Source: Sva-07 sp963743825
GTDB lineage: Bacteria; Actinomycetota; Acidimicrobiia; Acidimicrobiales; Ilumatobacteraceae
Length of the DNA stretch: 64,000 nucleotides
Assembly (NCBI GenBank): GCA_963743825.1
Contig: CAVURC010000010.1
Span: 309,392-373,391 of the forward strand
Direction: 5' to 3'
Shown here: positions 17,826-28,610 of the stretch, piece after piece
Layout: the number at the start of each line of letters is the position of its first letter
Position numbering within the stretch: position 1 is the first letter of the stretch
The notes under the pieces: model-generated
Database searches by the model: none
Told to the model about the DNA's origin: nothing
What the model saw: only the letters and a program-made list of their open reading frames with translations
Program-made: the position numbers and the translations under genes

Positions 17826-18542
17826 ATGAGTCGCCCACGGTCGCAATGCGATTGGATTACTCACGTGACGAACGAGCATGACGCGCCCGACGAACCAAGC
17901 ATCGAACCCGCACCCTCTGTCTCGAGACGAGAGAAGCAGTTCGAGGTCGTCGCCACCGTGCTCCTCGCGTTCGCCGTCTTGGCGACCGCTTGGACGGGCT
18001 ACCAGGCGTCGCTGTGGGACGGCGTTCAGTCGAGCAACTACACGCAGGCCTCCGCCGCCCGCACCGAGGCCGCCCAGTTGCGCACCGAGGCCAACGTGTA
18101 TCGACTCGCCGACCTCAGTGTGTTCGAGAACTACATCGACGCGTTCATCGACGGCGACGACGAACTCGCCGCGTTCTACCGCGACAGATTCCGGCCCGAG
18201 TTCGAGCCGGCGTACGTGGCCTGGATCGCACTCGACCCCTTCGAGAACCCCGACGCCCCGCCGAGCCCGTTCGGACTGCCGGAGTACCAGCTGCAAGCCG
18301 ATGAGGAGGCCGTTGCACTCGAACTGCGGGCCGACGCCCTGTTCGCGGAGGGCGAGATCGCCAACACCGACTCCGACGAGTACACGCTCGCGACGCTGCT
18401 CTTCGCGGTCGTGTTGTTCTTCGCCGCGATCTCCGAGCGCTTCGAGTACGTCCGGATGCGGGTGATCCTGCTCGCCCTGGCAGCCGCTGGCCTGATCGCC
18501 GGTGTGGCCATCGCGTTCGGACAGCCGATCACCACCGGATGA
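17826..18542 (+). CDS. hypothetical membrane protein (DUF4337-like layout)
   Basis: 238 residues from the ATG at 17826, or 225 from the GTG at 17865. One membrane helix lies near the N-terminus (VVATVLLAFAVLATAWTGYQ). A soluble acidic region of about 110 residues follows, starting ASLWDGVQSSNYTQASAART. Two C-terminal helices follow (LATLLFAVVLFFAAIS, VILLALAAAGLIAGVAIAF). This helix, soluble loop, helix pair layout resembles the DUF4337 group, but I would not assign it firmly. Convergent with the K+ channel gene, 19 nt away. Confidence 0.65.
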   Translation: MSRPRSQCDWITHVTNEHDAPDEPSIEPAPSVSRREKQFEVVATVLLAFAVLATAWTGYQASLWDGVQSSNYTQASAARTEAAQLRTEANVYRLADLSVFENYIDAFIDGDDELAAFYRDRFRPEFEPAYVAWIALDPFENPDAPPSPFGLPEYQLQADEEAVALELRADALFAEGEIANTDSDEYTLATLLFAVVLFFAAISERFEYVRMRVILLALAAAGLIAGVAIAFGQPITTG

Positions 18543-18561
18543 TGCGGACCGTCGTGCACGG

Positions 18562-19338
18562 TCAGCGGTCGGTTCGGAGAAGCCGTTCGATGTCGTCGAG
18601 GGATGCCTGCTGCTCGGCCATGAGCTCGCGGAGACGATCGACCTGCGTCTGAGCGACGTCGATGTCGGCTGCGGATCCGCGCTTCGACTTCTTCGGGGCG
18701 AGGAAGAGGTTGGCCAGGTACCCCGTGAACGTGCCGAAGATGCCGACGCCGATCACGATGATCAACGTCCCGACGAGGCGACCGTCGTTGGTCACCGGGA
18801 AGCGGTCGCCGTAGCCGACGGTCGAGATGGTGACCATCACGTACCACAGCGCGTCGGACGCGGTCGTGATGTTGGCACCGTCCTCGTTCTGCTCGATCTG
18901 GAGAATTCCGAGGCTCCCGAACTCGAGGACGAGGATGCCCATCATCACCAGCGTGAGCAGCGCGCTGCCGGCGCGGTCCTCGAGCAGGGTTCGTACGATC
19001 CGCGTGACACCGTTCATGCGAAGCAGGCGGACCACTCGGATCAGCCGGAAGAGACGGAGCACCTTGACCTGCGGGAAGGGCAGGCTCGCCAGAAGATCCG
19101 CCCAACCGAACTGGCCGACGAAATACCCGGACTTCGAGTCCGCCGTCAGCAGCCGGTAGGTGAAGTCGGCGAGGAAGATGAGGCTGAGCAGGCCGTTCAT
19201 CGCGAGAATCACCGTGTCGAGAGAGTCGTCGTCAACTGCGTACATGAGCACGATGTTCACGATCGACAGCACCGACAGGATCGCGACGAAGATCTCGTAC
19301 CCGGTGCTCTTGAGTTCGTTACGACGCTCCTCGATCAT
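18562..19338 (-). CDS. voltage-gated-type potassium channel
   Basis: 258 residues with the six-helix plan of bacterial Kv-type channels. S1 is FVAILSVLSIVNIVLMYAV. The voltage-sensor helix S4 has regularly spaced Arg (LRLFRLIRVVRLLRMNG). The pore loop carries the K+ selectivity filter TVGYGD (TISTVGYGDRFPVT), between S5 (ALLTLVMMGILVLEFG) and S6 (VGTLIIVIGVGIFGTFTGYL). A C-terminal coiled coil (QVDRLRELMAEQQASLDDIE) probably tetramerises. Selective K+ conduction across the cytoplasmic membrane. Confidence 0.9.
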   Translation of the reverse strand: MIEERRNELKSTGYEIFVAILSVLSIVNIVLMYAVDDDSLDTVILAMNGLLSLIFLADFTYRLLTADSKSGYFVGQFGWADLLASLPFPQVKVLRLFRLIRVVRLLRMNGVTRIVRTLLEDRAGSALLTLVMMGILVLEFGSLGILQIEQNEDGANITTASDALWYVMVTISTVGYGDRFPVTNDGRLVGTLIIVIGVGIFGTFTGYLANLFLAPKKSKRGSAADIDVAQTQVDRLRELMAEQQASLDDIERLLRTDR

Positions 19339-19364
19339 GCGATCACACTATTTCGTCCCGACGT

Positions 19365-19820
19365 TCAGTCGCCGTGGTAGCGCGCCGACGGTGTGCCCGG
19401 CGGATTGATTCGCCCCGGGACCGCGTCCGGATTCGCGACACAGATCTCGAGTTCGAGGCCCTCCGGATCGCGGAAGAAGACGCTGAGCACGTGGCCGAAG
19501 TCGGTGACGAACCCGTCGCTGCAGCCGCGCCGCATCAGTTCGTCCCGGATCTCGTCGAACTGGGTGAGCGACACCGCGCGGAACGCGAAGTGATCGAGCC
19601 GACCACGTCCGAAGATCGGGGTCTGGTCGAGGGCCTCGACGTTTCCGTCGATCTGGAACACGTTGATCTCCGACGTGGGGCCGATGCGCAGCACCACCAT
19701 CTCGAGGCCGTCCTCGCTGAGCCCTCCCTCGACCTCGGCGCCGAAGACGTCCTCGTAGAACCGAACGAAGCCCTGAAGATCGCAGGTCAACACCGCCACG
19801 TGATCGAATCCGGCCAGCAC
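19365..19820 (-). CDS. VOC (glyoxalase/bleomycin-resistance fold) protein
   Basis: 151 residues starting at the GTG at 19820. Two beta-alpha-beta-beta-beta modules are visible: FDHVAVLTCDLQGFVRFYED and GRLDHFAFRAVSLTQFDEI. The metal-ligand positions are His near the start of each module and Glu in DPEGLELEICV. Members include glyoxalases, dioxygenases and resistance proteins; nothing here decides among them. A 21-codon reading frame (19822-19887) ends just before it and may be a leader or chance. Confidence 0.82.
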   Translation of the reverse strand: MLAGFDHVAVLTCDLQGFVRFYEDVFGAEVEGGLSEDGLEMVVLRIGPTSEINVFQIDGNVEALDQTPIFGRGRLDHFAFRAVSLTQFDEIRDELMRRGCSDGFVTDFGHVLSVFFRDPEGLELEICVANPDAVPGRINPPGTPSARYHGD

Positions 19821-19946
19821 GTCAGGCTCCCTCGTGGAAGATCGACAGCTGCACGCCGCGGAATCCGTTCACCGCCCGGTCAGCCATCCCAAGAACGTAC
19901 CAGCGCTCACTCGACCGACCCTGCCCCTTGATTAGCGTGGTCGTCC

Positions 19947-20504
19947 GTGCCGTCGATGCCGCTCGTGATCTCCTTCGTCGGTGCGTCCGGAGTCGGCAAG
20001 ACCACCGTGATCGAGCAGCTGATCCCGCTCGTCGCCGCGTCGGGGCTCCGAGTCGGGACGGTGAAGCACGCCTCGCACGGCCACGAGGTCGATCGGATCG
20101 GTTCGGATTCGTGGCGTCACCGGCGCGCCGGCGCCGAGGTGGTGTTGCTGGCCGGCGCCAGCGGCGCGGTCGTCTTCCTCGCCGATCCGCCGGAGGCGGC
20201 ACTCGCCACATCACCACACCACACAGTGGGTGACGGAGCGGTGATCGATCATCTCGGCCGGCTCATCGACACTCATTTCGTCGGCACCGATGTGGTGTTG
20301 GCCGAGGGCTTCGCTCCTGTTCACGAATTGCTCGTCACCGTCGCGCGTGAGGGGGTCGAGTCGAAGGCACCGGCCGGGCCGCGCCGAACGTGGCTGGCCA
20401 TCACGGATGCCCCGAGCAGCGACAACGAGTACGGATTCGATGAACTCGGTGCGGTGGCAGCTCGAATCGTCGACGAGGTTCGGAGCCGAACCTCCGGCGA
20501 GTGA
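19947..20504 (+). CDS. mobB: molybdopterin-guanine dinucleotide biosynthesis protein MobB
   Basis: 185 residues, GTG start. A P-loop is at the N-terminus (VISFVGASGVGKTTVIEQL), followed by GLRVGTVKHASHGHEVDRIG, the MobB signature in which Lys-His precedes the switch-like Asp. VLLAGASGAVVF and VVLAEGFAPVHELLV complete the fold. MobB binds GTP and assists MobA in attaching GMP to molybdopterin to form MGD. It sits 82 nt upstream of a bis-MGD enzyme gene on the same strand, so it most likely serves the two molybdoenzymes in this island. Confidence 0.85.
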   Translation: MPSMPLVISFVGASGVGKTTVIEQLIPLVAASGLRVGTVKHASHGHEVDRIGSDSWRHRRAGAEVVLLAGASGAVVFLADPPEAALATSPHHTVGDGAVIDHLGRLIDTHFVGTDVVLAEGFAPVHELLVTVAREGVESKAPAGPRRTWLAITDAPSSDNEYGFDELGAVAARIVDEVRSRTSGE

Positions 20505-20586
20505 CACACATGGGACCTAGGGCCCTGGCGAATCCCCGTCGAATCTTTGACTGTGAGACTTAGAGACTCGAAGAGGACAGGGGTCC

Positions 20587-23500
20587 ATGATGCAACTGCA
20601 CGCAGCGTCGCCGGCACAGCATGATGAGAGCCAGCAACACCTGTCGCGCCGGCAGCTCCTCGCCGCCGGCCCCGGGGTGCTGCTCGCCGTGATGGCAGGT
20701 ACAGCGGGTTCGGAGGCACTCGCCGGTCAGCTCAGCATGCTGTCCGCGATCGAGCCGATCCCCAACCCACTTGCGGCGTACCCGAACCGCGACTGGGAGC
20801 GCGTGTATCGCGATCTGTACACACCCGACAGCACCTATCACTATCTGTGTGCGCCGAACGACACCCATGGGTGTCTGCTGCGGGCGAGCGTGAAGAACGG
20901 CGTTGCGGTGTACGCCGACGCGTCGTTCGGCTACCACGAGGCGACCGACATCTACGGCAACAAGGCGTCGAATCGGTGGGATCCCCGGGCCTGCGTGTCC
21001 GGGCTCGCGTACATCCGCCGGGCCTACAGCGACCGCCGGGTCAAGGGCTGCTACGTGCGGGCCGGATTCAAGCGCTGGATCGACGATGGCATGCCCCGTG
21101 AGGCCGACGGTCAACCGCCGCTCGAGTACCGCACCGGTCGTGGCAAGGAGGACTTCGTCAAGGTCACCCACGAGGAGGCAGCAGCGCTGGTCGCACAGAC
21201 CTACATCGACGTCGCCACCACCTACAGCGGCGAGGAGGGCGCTGCACTCCTCGAGGCGCAGGGCTACTACGAGCCCGAGATGATCGAGGCGATGCACGAA
21301 GCCGGCACGCAGGTGCTGAAGTTCCGTGGGGGAATGCCATACAACGCCCCGTTCCGCGTCGGGGGCTTCTACCGCCTCACGAACATGCTGGCACTGCTCG
21401 ACGTCGCAGTACGCGGGGTGGAGCCCGACGAGTCGTACGGCGGTCGCCACTGGGACAGCTACTCGTGGCACACCGATCTGCCTCCGGGTCACCCGATGGT
21501 GACCGGGCAGCAGACCCTCGACTTCGATCTCGCCACGGCCGAGAACGCCAAGCTGATCACGTTGTGGGGGATGAACTGGATCGCCACCAAGATGCCCGAC
21601 GCCCACTGGCTCACCGAGGCCCGCCTGCACGGAGCGAAGGTGGTGACGATCGCTCCCGAGTACCAGTCGTCGAGCTGCAAGGCCGACCGGGCGATCACCA
21701 TCCGTGCCGGATCCGACGGCGCCCTGGCGCTCGGTCTGGCCCACGTGATCGTGCGCGACGGGCTCTACGACGAGCGCTTCGTGAAGACACAGACCGACCT
21801 GCCACTGCTGGTGCGCAGCGACACCAAGAAGCTGCTCCTGGCCAGCGACGTGATCCCGGGCTACCAGAACGCGACGCTGACCACCATCGAGATCGTGGAA
21901 CCGGGGGCCAAGCTGCCTCCGGCGGCCGAGCAGCCCATCCAGTACGCGCCCGCCGATCTGCGCGAGTCGTGGGGCGACCAGATGGTGTGGGACACCAACA
22001 CCGCCGGCCCCGCAGTGGTGACCCACGACGACACCGGCGACAACTTCCCGAGCGGTGTCGACCCGGCGCTCGAGGGAACGTTCAGCGTGACCCTCGTCGA
22101 CGGCACCGAGGTCGAGGTGCGATCGATCTTCGACGCCGTCAAGCAGCACCTCGACGACTGCTGCACCCCGGAGCAGATCTCGAAGGTCACCTGGGTCCCC
22201 GTCGACGCGATCGAGGAGCTGGCCAAGGACATCGCCGCCAACCCGGCCCAGACGCTGTTCGTCGAGGGGATGGGTCCGAACCACTTCTTCAACAACGACA
22301 ACAAGGACCGCACGATCATCCTGGTCGCCGCGCTGACCAACAACGTCGGCCACTACGGCGGCACGGTCGGCAGCTATGCCGGCAACTACCGGCTGGCGAC
22401 GTTCTCGGGCATCTCGCAGTGGATCTACGAGGATCCCTTCAACCCCACACTCGATCCCGATGTCCAGGTCACGACCAACAAGCGGCTGAAGTCCGAATCG
22501 GCGCACTACTACAACTACGGCGACCGGCCCCTGAAGGTCGGCAACAAGATGTTCACCGGCGACGACCCACATGCCGACGCCGACCAAGACGATGCACTTC
22601 GCCAACTCGAACTCGCTGCTCGGCAATGCCAAGGGCGCCCACGACGTCATGGTCAACACGCTGCCGAAGATCGAGATGATCGTTCACCACGAGTGGTACT
22701 GGACGGCGTCGTGCGAGTACGCCGACGTGGTGTTCGGCGTCGACTCGTGGCCGGAACGCCAGCTCCCCGACGTCTACGGCTCGGTCAGCAACCCGTTCCT
22801 GCAGGCATGGTGCGCCACACCCATGGAACGCATCTTCGACACGCTCGACGACATGGAGGTCAACGCGCTCGTTGCCGGCGCGCTGGGCGAGCAACTCGGC
22901 GACAGCCGGTTCGCCGACTACTGGCGCTTCGTCACCGAGAAGAACCCGGGCGTCTACATCCAGCGGGTGTTCAACGGTGGCAACCCGACTCGCGGCTACC
23001 GGTTCGACGACCTCCACGAGTCGTGCAAGAAGGGCATCCCCTTCTACATGATGTACCGCACCCTGCCGAAGATCGTCGGCTGGGAGCAGACCAACGAGAG
23101 CGTGCCGTGGTACACGAAGTCCGGACGGCTCGAGTTCTACCGTGACGAGGACGAGTTCATCGAGTACGGCGAGAACATGCCGCTGCACCGTGAGCCGGTC
23201 GACGGAACCCAGTACGAACCCGGCGTGCTGATGGCCACCCCGCACCCCCTGATCGACCCCGCCCAGCCGGAGCAGTACGGCCTCGACATCGACGACCTGA
23301 GCGTCGAGGTGCGCCAGGTCCGCCACGTCGTGCGCACACCCGACGAGATCGCCGGGTCACACCACCCGCTCTGGGGCGACGGGTTCACCCATGTGCTGGT
23401 CACCCCGAAGTTCCGCCATGCCTGCCACTCGATGGGTGCGTCGACCGACGCCGACGTGTTGATCTTCGGTCCGTTCGGCGACTTCTACCGCCACGACAAG

Positions 23501-24097
23501 CGCAAGCCGTGGATCTCCGAGGGGTACGTCGACCTCAACCCGGCCGATGCCGTGGACCTGGGCGTCGCCGACGGCGACTACGTGTGGGTCGACGCCGACC
23601 CGTCGGACCGACCGTTCAAGGGATGGCAGGACAACCCCGACGACTACCACGTCTTCCGCTGGATGGTTCGAGCACGCGTCAACCCCTCCGTCGTGTCGGG
23701 TATCGCTCGTGCCTGGTTCCACTTCCACGTCGCCACCCACGGCAGCGTCGAGGGCCACGAGACCCGGGACGACGGCCTCGCCCGCAACCCGCGCACCAAC
23801 TACCAGGCCGGCTACCGCTACGGCAGCCACCAGTCGGTGACGCGGGCCTGGCTGCGCCCCACCCTGATGACCGACTCGATGACCCGCAAGGACGCCGCCG
23901 GTCAGTTGATCGGCAAGGGGTTCGAACTCGACGTGTACTGCGCCGACGGTGCCCCCAAGGAGTCGTTCGTCAAGTTCACCAAGGCCGAGGACGGTGGCGA
24001 GGACGGGACCGGCCTCTGGTACCCCGCCGAGCAGGGCTTCCGGCCCGGCAGCGAGAACGACGCCATGAAGAAGTACATGGCCGGCGGCTACATCTGA
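20587..24097 (+). pseudogene. Nxr/Nar-like molybdoenzyme alpha subunit (type II DMSO reductase family), one frameshift
   Basis: About 1,170 residues. The N-terminus has a Tat motif (SRRQLLAAG, residues 20-28) and hydrophobic core, so the enzyme is exported folded. An FeS region follows with His85, Cys88, Cys96 (CAPNDTHGC) and Cys136 (WDPRACVSG). The Mo ligand is Asp297 in WHTDLPPG, the position used by NarG-type enzymes, with LWGMNWIATKMPDAHWLTEA after it. A one-base insertion near 22564 breaks the frame; removing it joins MFTGD to THMPTPTKTMHFANSNS and a full C-terminus. PNDTHGC and the partner beta subunit resemble the Nitrospira/anammox-type nitrite oxidoreductase and related exported nitrate reductases, by recall rather than alignment. 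Chlorate, perchlorate or selenate reductases of the same type remain possible. Confidence 0.8.
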
Positions 24098-24113
24098 GCA
24101 GAAGGAGACAGCG

Positions 24114-25254
<1,141 letters not shown>

Positions 25255-25263
25255 GGAGTCACG

Positions 25264-26181
25264 ATGACCATCACGGACAATCGCGTCTCGCGTCGCAGCA
25301 TGCTGAAGGGCGCTGCGGTCACCGGTGCCGGGGCGATCGCGCTCGCCGCGTGTGCACCGGACTACTACGACGGCCCCGGAGTCGTTGCCGTCAAGGTCGG
25401 CAAGGTCCCGGCCGACGATCCTGACTCCAACGCGTGGAACAGCGCCCTGCCGAGCAAGATTGCGCTCGGACCGCAGGATCTGGTGCTCCCGATGAAGCTC
25501 ACGCCGTTCGTGGCCGAGCTGCGGGTCAGCACGATCTACGACGCCGAAACGATCGGCTTCCTCCTGGAGTGGGACGATCCGAACGTCAATGACCTGACCG
25601 TTCGCGTCGACGACTTCCGCGATGCGTGCGCCGTCATGCTGCTCCCCGGCGCCCCGGACGACGGCTTGCGATCCATGGGTTCGGCCACCACCGCGGCGAC
25701 ACTGCTGCACTGGAAGGCCGACTGGCAGCGCGACGTCGACCAGGGACGACAGGGTCTCGACGCGGTGTACCCGAATCGCAGCGTCGACGTCTACCCGATC
25801 GTCCATGAGGTGCCCGCTGCCGACGTCGACATCTCGTCGTACGAGGATGCCGATGCCACCGAGTGGCTGCCGGGCGTGGACGTCGGCAACCCGATGTCTG
25901 CGGCAACCCGCACGAGCCCGGTCGAGAAGGCCATCGCCAACGGGTTCAGCACCACGACGACGGCGGCGAACCAGAACGCGAACGGCCGTGGCGAACGAAC
26001 CGACACAGGATGGCGGGTGGTGATCACCAAGCCGCTCGCGGCCACCGACGAGGGGGAGTTGGCGTGCAGTGCAGGCACCACGTGCTCGTGTGCCTTCGCG
26101 GTCTGGTCCGGCAGCGACAACGATGCCGGCAGCCGCAAGCAACCGTCGACGATCGTCCATGCACTGAATCTGAAGGCCTGA
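25264..26181 (+). CDS. heme-b-binding gamma subunit (ethylbenzene-dehydrogenase-related family), Tat lipoprotein
   Basis: 305 residues. It begins NRVSRRSMLKGAAVTGAGA with a twin-arginine motif, ending in a lipobox (IALAACAPD), so the mature protein is probably a lipid-anchored extracytoplasmic subunit. The body is a beta-sandwich of the ethylbenzene dehydrogenase gamma type: VSTIYDAETIGFLLEWDDP, VDDFRDACAVMLLPGA, a LLHWKADWQRDVDQGRQG segment and a C-terminal GWRVVITKPL strand. In relatives a Met and a Lys ligate one heme b. A ribosome-binding site (GAGGAG) lies just upstream, in the 9-nt gap after the beta gene. Confidence 0.78.
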   Translation: MTITDNRVSRRSMLKGAAVTGAGAIALAACAPDYYDGPGVVAVKVGKVPADDPDSNAWNSALPSKIALGPQDLVLPMKLTPFVAELRVSTIYDAETIGFLLEWDDPNVNDLTVRVDDFRDACAVMLLPGAPDDGLRSMGSATTAATLLHWKADWQRDVDQGRQGLDAVYPNRSVDVYPIVHEVPAADVDISSYEDADATEWLPGVDVGNPMSAATRTSPVEKAIANGFSTTTTAANQNANGRGERTDTGWRVVITKPLAATDEGELACSAGTTCSCAFAVWSGSDNDAGSRKQPSTIVHALNLKA

Positions 26182-26182
26182 G

Positions 26183-26905
26183 ATGCACACGACCATCTCT
26201 CCCGAAAAGCTTCGAGCCAGGTCGGTCGCCTTCGTACTCGTCGCGCGCATCTTGGGGCCCGACACCGTGTGGCTCACCGATCCCGACACCGTCGACGCGC
26301 TCCGAGCTGCCCTCGACGCCGCTGATGACCGAGGCGCGCTGCGGCGGTTGGAGTCGTTCGACATCAGCGAGCTTCCCGACCCTGCGAGTCTCGCCGGCCG
26401 ATGGGTGCGATGGTTCGATCTCGGCCGGGTGGCCCCGTACGAGGGATCGAACGTGGCATCCACCGCCGGGGGCGTCACTCCCCGACTCGCCGACGTCGCC
26501 GGCTTCTACCGAGCGTTCAACGCGTCGGTCGCCAGCGACCGCCCCGATCACGTCGTCGCCGAGTTGGAGTTCCTCGCGCTCACCCTGCTCGCCGAGGCGG
26601 AGGCACTCGAACGTGGCGACGATGAACTCGCCGACATTGCTGCCCACGCAACACGGACCTTCCTTCGCGATCACCTCGGTGGTTGGATCGAGGCCTGGGC
26701 TGCCCGCGTCGGTGCGATCGAAGAACTCACGCCGTGGTTTCCGTTTGCGGCGGTCGCGGCCGAACTCGTGCGCAGTGAAGCTGCGATCCGCAACGTCATC
26801 CCGGTTCGCGATCCCGCTGCGCTCCCCGCCGACGCCGGCATCCCGACCGACGACGAGGCGATCATGGACTGCGAGGACGGCGTCGAAGGTGACTTTGTGC
26901 CGTAG
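26183..26905 (+). CDS. TorD/NarJ-type molybdoenzyme chaperone
   Basis: 240 residues, all helical. The features fit the TorD/DmsD/NarJ family: VAPYEGSNVASTAGGVTPRL, then LADVAGFYRAFNAS, RPDHVVAELEFLALTLLAEA and TFLRDHLGGWIEAWAARV. Such chaperones hold the apo catalytic subunit, guard its Tat signal and help insert bis-MGD. It starts 1 nt after the gamma subunit's stop, so it belongs to the alpha-beta-gamma operon and most likely matures that alpha subunit. Confidence 0.85.
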   Translation: MHTTISPEKLRARSVAFVLVARILGPDTVWLTDPDTVDALRAALDAADDRGALRRLESFDISELPDPASLAGRWVRWFDLGRVAPYEGSNVASTAGGVTPRLADVAGFYRAFNASVASDRPDHVVAELEFLALTLLAEAEALERGDDELADIAAHATRTFLRDHLGGWIEAWAARVGAIEELTPWFPFAAVAAELVRSEAAIRNVIPVRDPAALPADAGIPTDDEAIMDCEDGVEGDFVP

Positions 26906-26937
26906 CGGTACGATCCGGAATTGATGAGTGTGGGACT

Positions 26938-27795
26938 GTGCGACTCGCGATCGACCGCCGTGCCGACCCGGCCCAGGTAGTGGCCGAGGGAACTGATGGC
27001 TGTGACGCACCACCCGACACCCGACCCGCATGGCGGGCAGTCGCCATCCCCAGCGAGCACGGTGGGTGGGGACTGACGCTGGAGCCCGTGCTGCTCGGCC
27101 TGCTGATCGCGCCGTCGATTGCAGGCGCAGCGCTGGGTGTCGCTGCGTTCCTGGCGTTCCTCGTGCGAACGCCACTGAAGCTGGTGGCCGTCGACATCCG
27201 CCACGACCGATGGCTCGACCGGTCCAGGCTGGCGTTACGGATCGCTCTCGTCGAGTTGATCGTGATGGTCGTGATGGTCGCCGTCGCGGTGTCGACCGCA
27301 GGCTGGACGTGGATCGTGCCGGCGCTGGTCGCTGCCCCGCTGGTGGCAATCGAGTTGTGGTTCGACATCCGCAGCCGCGGCCGCCGCCTGGTGCCGGAGC
27401 TGTGCGGCTCGATCGGGATTGCGTCGGTCTCGGCGGTCATCGTGGTGGCATCTGGTGACGGCGCCTCGCTCGCTGCAGGAGTGTGGCTGGTGTTGGCCGC
27501 CAGGGCGGTCGGTGCGATTCCGTTCGTGCGTGCGCAGATCATGAGACTCCGGCGAGGGGCCACCACGACACGGGTGAGCGACGGCGCCCAGGGCGTGGCC
27601 GTGCTGATCGGCGTCGTGGCGGTGGTCGTCGACGACCGGATGGTGGCCGGCCTCGTTGGCCTCGTCGTGCTCGCTGCGCTGCAGATCACCTGGATACGAC
27701 GCCCGCCGATTGCCGCAAAGGTGCTGGGAGTGCGCCAGATGCTGCTCGGCCTCGGCCTCGTCGCCGCAACAGCGATCGGAGTCCTCGCCGCATGA
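26938..27795 (+). CDS. YwiC-like membrane protein
   Basis: 285 residues from the GTG at 26938. The family motif AIPSEHGGWGLTLEPVLLGL opens a multi-helix protein (about 8 helices, such as AAFLAFLVRTPLKLV and LIVMVVMVAVAVSTAGWTWI). YwiC lies beside narGHJI in Bacillus, and relatives recur next to anaerobic nitrate metabolism; the molecular role is unknown. The first 30 residues look unlike the family. A better N-terminus (MAVTHHPTPDP, ATG at 26996) lies in another frame, so one base may be missing near 27030. Confidence 0.75.
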   Translation: MRLAIDRRADPAQVVAEGTDGCDAPPDTRPAWRAVAIPSEHGGWGLTLEPVLLGLLIAPSIAGAALGVAAFLAFLVRTPLKLVAVDIRHDRWLDRSRLALRIALVELIVMVVMVAVAVSTAGWTWIVPALVAAPLVAIELWFDIRSRGRRLVPELCGSIGIASVSAVIVVASGDGASLAAGVWLVLAARAVGAIPFVRAQIMRLRRGATTTRVSDGAQGVAVLIGVVAVVVDDRMVAGLVGLVVLAALQITWIRRPPIAAKVLGVRQMLLGLGLVAATAIGVLAA

Positions 27796-27856
27796 ACGCC
27801 AGCACACGAACACACATTCACCAGGCCCGCACACGCCGACAGGAAGAGAGCAACCG

Positions 27857-28573
27857 ATGACCATCATCGATCCGACGACCACGCTGGGAGACCTGGTCAC
27901 TGCGCACCCGCAACTCGCCCGGGAGTTCGAACTCCGGGGCCTCGACTACTGCTGCGGGGGAGGACAGTCACTGACCGACGCGTGCGCTGCTCGTGGACTG
28001 GACGTGAAGTCGACATCCGATGAGCTCGCCGATGCAGTCACCGACGACCCGGCGCCCGATTGGTCGGCAATGGGTCTCACCGACCTCGTCGATCATCTCG
28101 AGGCGACCCATCACCGCTACCTGTGGGAGGAGATGCCACGCCTGTCGGAGCTCGTCGCCAAGATCGTGTCGGTCCACGGAGATCGCCATCCCGAGCTGGC
28201 ACAGGTGGAAGCATGCTTCTGGGAGGTACGTCACGACCTCGAGCCGCATCTGATCAAGGAAGAGCGGGTGCTGTTCCCGATGATCCGCGAACTCGACCTC
28301 GCCAACGAGCCCGTGTCGTTCCATTGCGGCACGCTGCGCAACCCGATCTCGATGATGCTGCGCGAGCACGACGCAGTCGGCGATCTGCTCGCACGGCTCC
28401 GCCAGCTGACGGACGGCTATCAACCGCCCGCCGACGGATGCGCGTCGTACGCGGCCTGCTACGCGGGCCTCGCCGAGCTGGAGGTCGACACGCACCTGCA
28501 CATCCACAAGGAGAACAACCTGCTCTTCCCGCATGTCGTGCGCGCCGAGTCGGAGCTGGCCGCATCGAGGTGA
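27857..28573 (+). CDS. RIC-type iron-sulfur cluster repair di-iron protein (ScdA/YtfE/NorA family)
   Basis: 238 residues. The N-terminal ScdA domain has TLGDLVTAHPQLAREFELRG, then the CC motif in LDYCCGGGQSL. The C-terminal hemerythrin-like domain supplies di-iron ligands: LVDHLEATHHRYLWEEMP, LEPHLIKEERVLFPMI, MMLREHDAVGDLL and DTHLHIHKENNLLFPHV (H-x3-E and H-x3-E pairs). RIC proteins repair FeS clusters damaged by nitric oxide or oxidants. Its place among nitrogen-oxyanion enzyme genes supports a role against NO produced from nitrite. Residue content and length match the family. Confidence 0.9.
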   Translation: MTIIDPTTTLGDLVTAHPQLAREFELRGLDYCCGGGQSLTDACAARGLDVKSTSDELADAVTDDPAPDWSAMGLTDLVDHLEATHHRYLWEEMPRLSELVAKIVSVHGDRHPELAQVEACFWEVRHDLEPHLIKEERVLFPMIRELDLANEPVSFHCGTLRNPISMMLREHDAVGDLLARLRQLTDGYQPPADGCASYAACYAGLAELEVDTHLHIHKENNLLFPHVVRAESELAASR

Positions 28574-28610
28574 GCGGGGCCTCCAACGAGATGTGGATTA
28601 TGGTCGAGTC

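Noticed and set aside
19822..19887. 21-codon minus-strand frame MADRAVNGFRGVQLSIFHEGA
   Set aside because: Ends just before the VOC gene and could be a leader peptide, but too short to support as a gene.
20560..22659. 699-codon open frame on the minus strand opposite the Nxr/Nar-like alpha gene
   Set aside because: Antisense shadow of a real high-GC gene; its composition is rich in Val, Arg, Gly and Asp with no domain, while the plus strand shows cofactor and Tat motifs.
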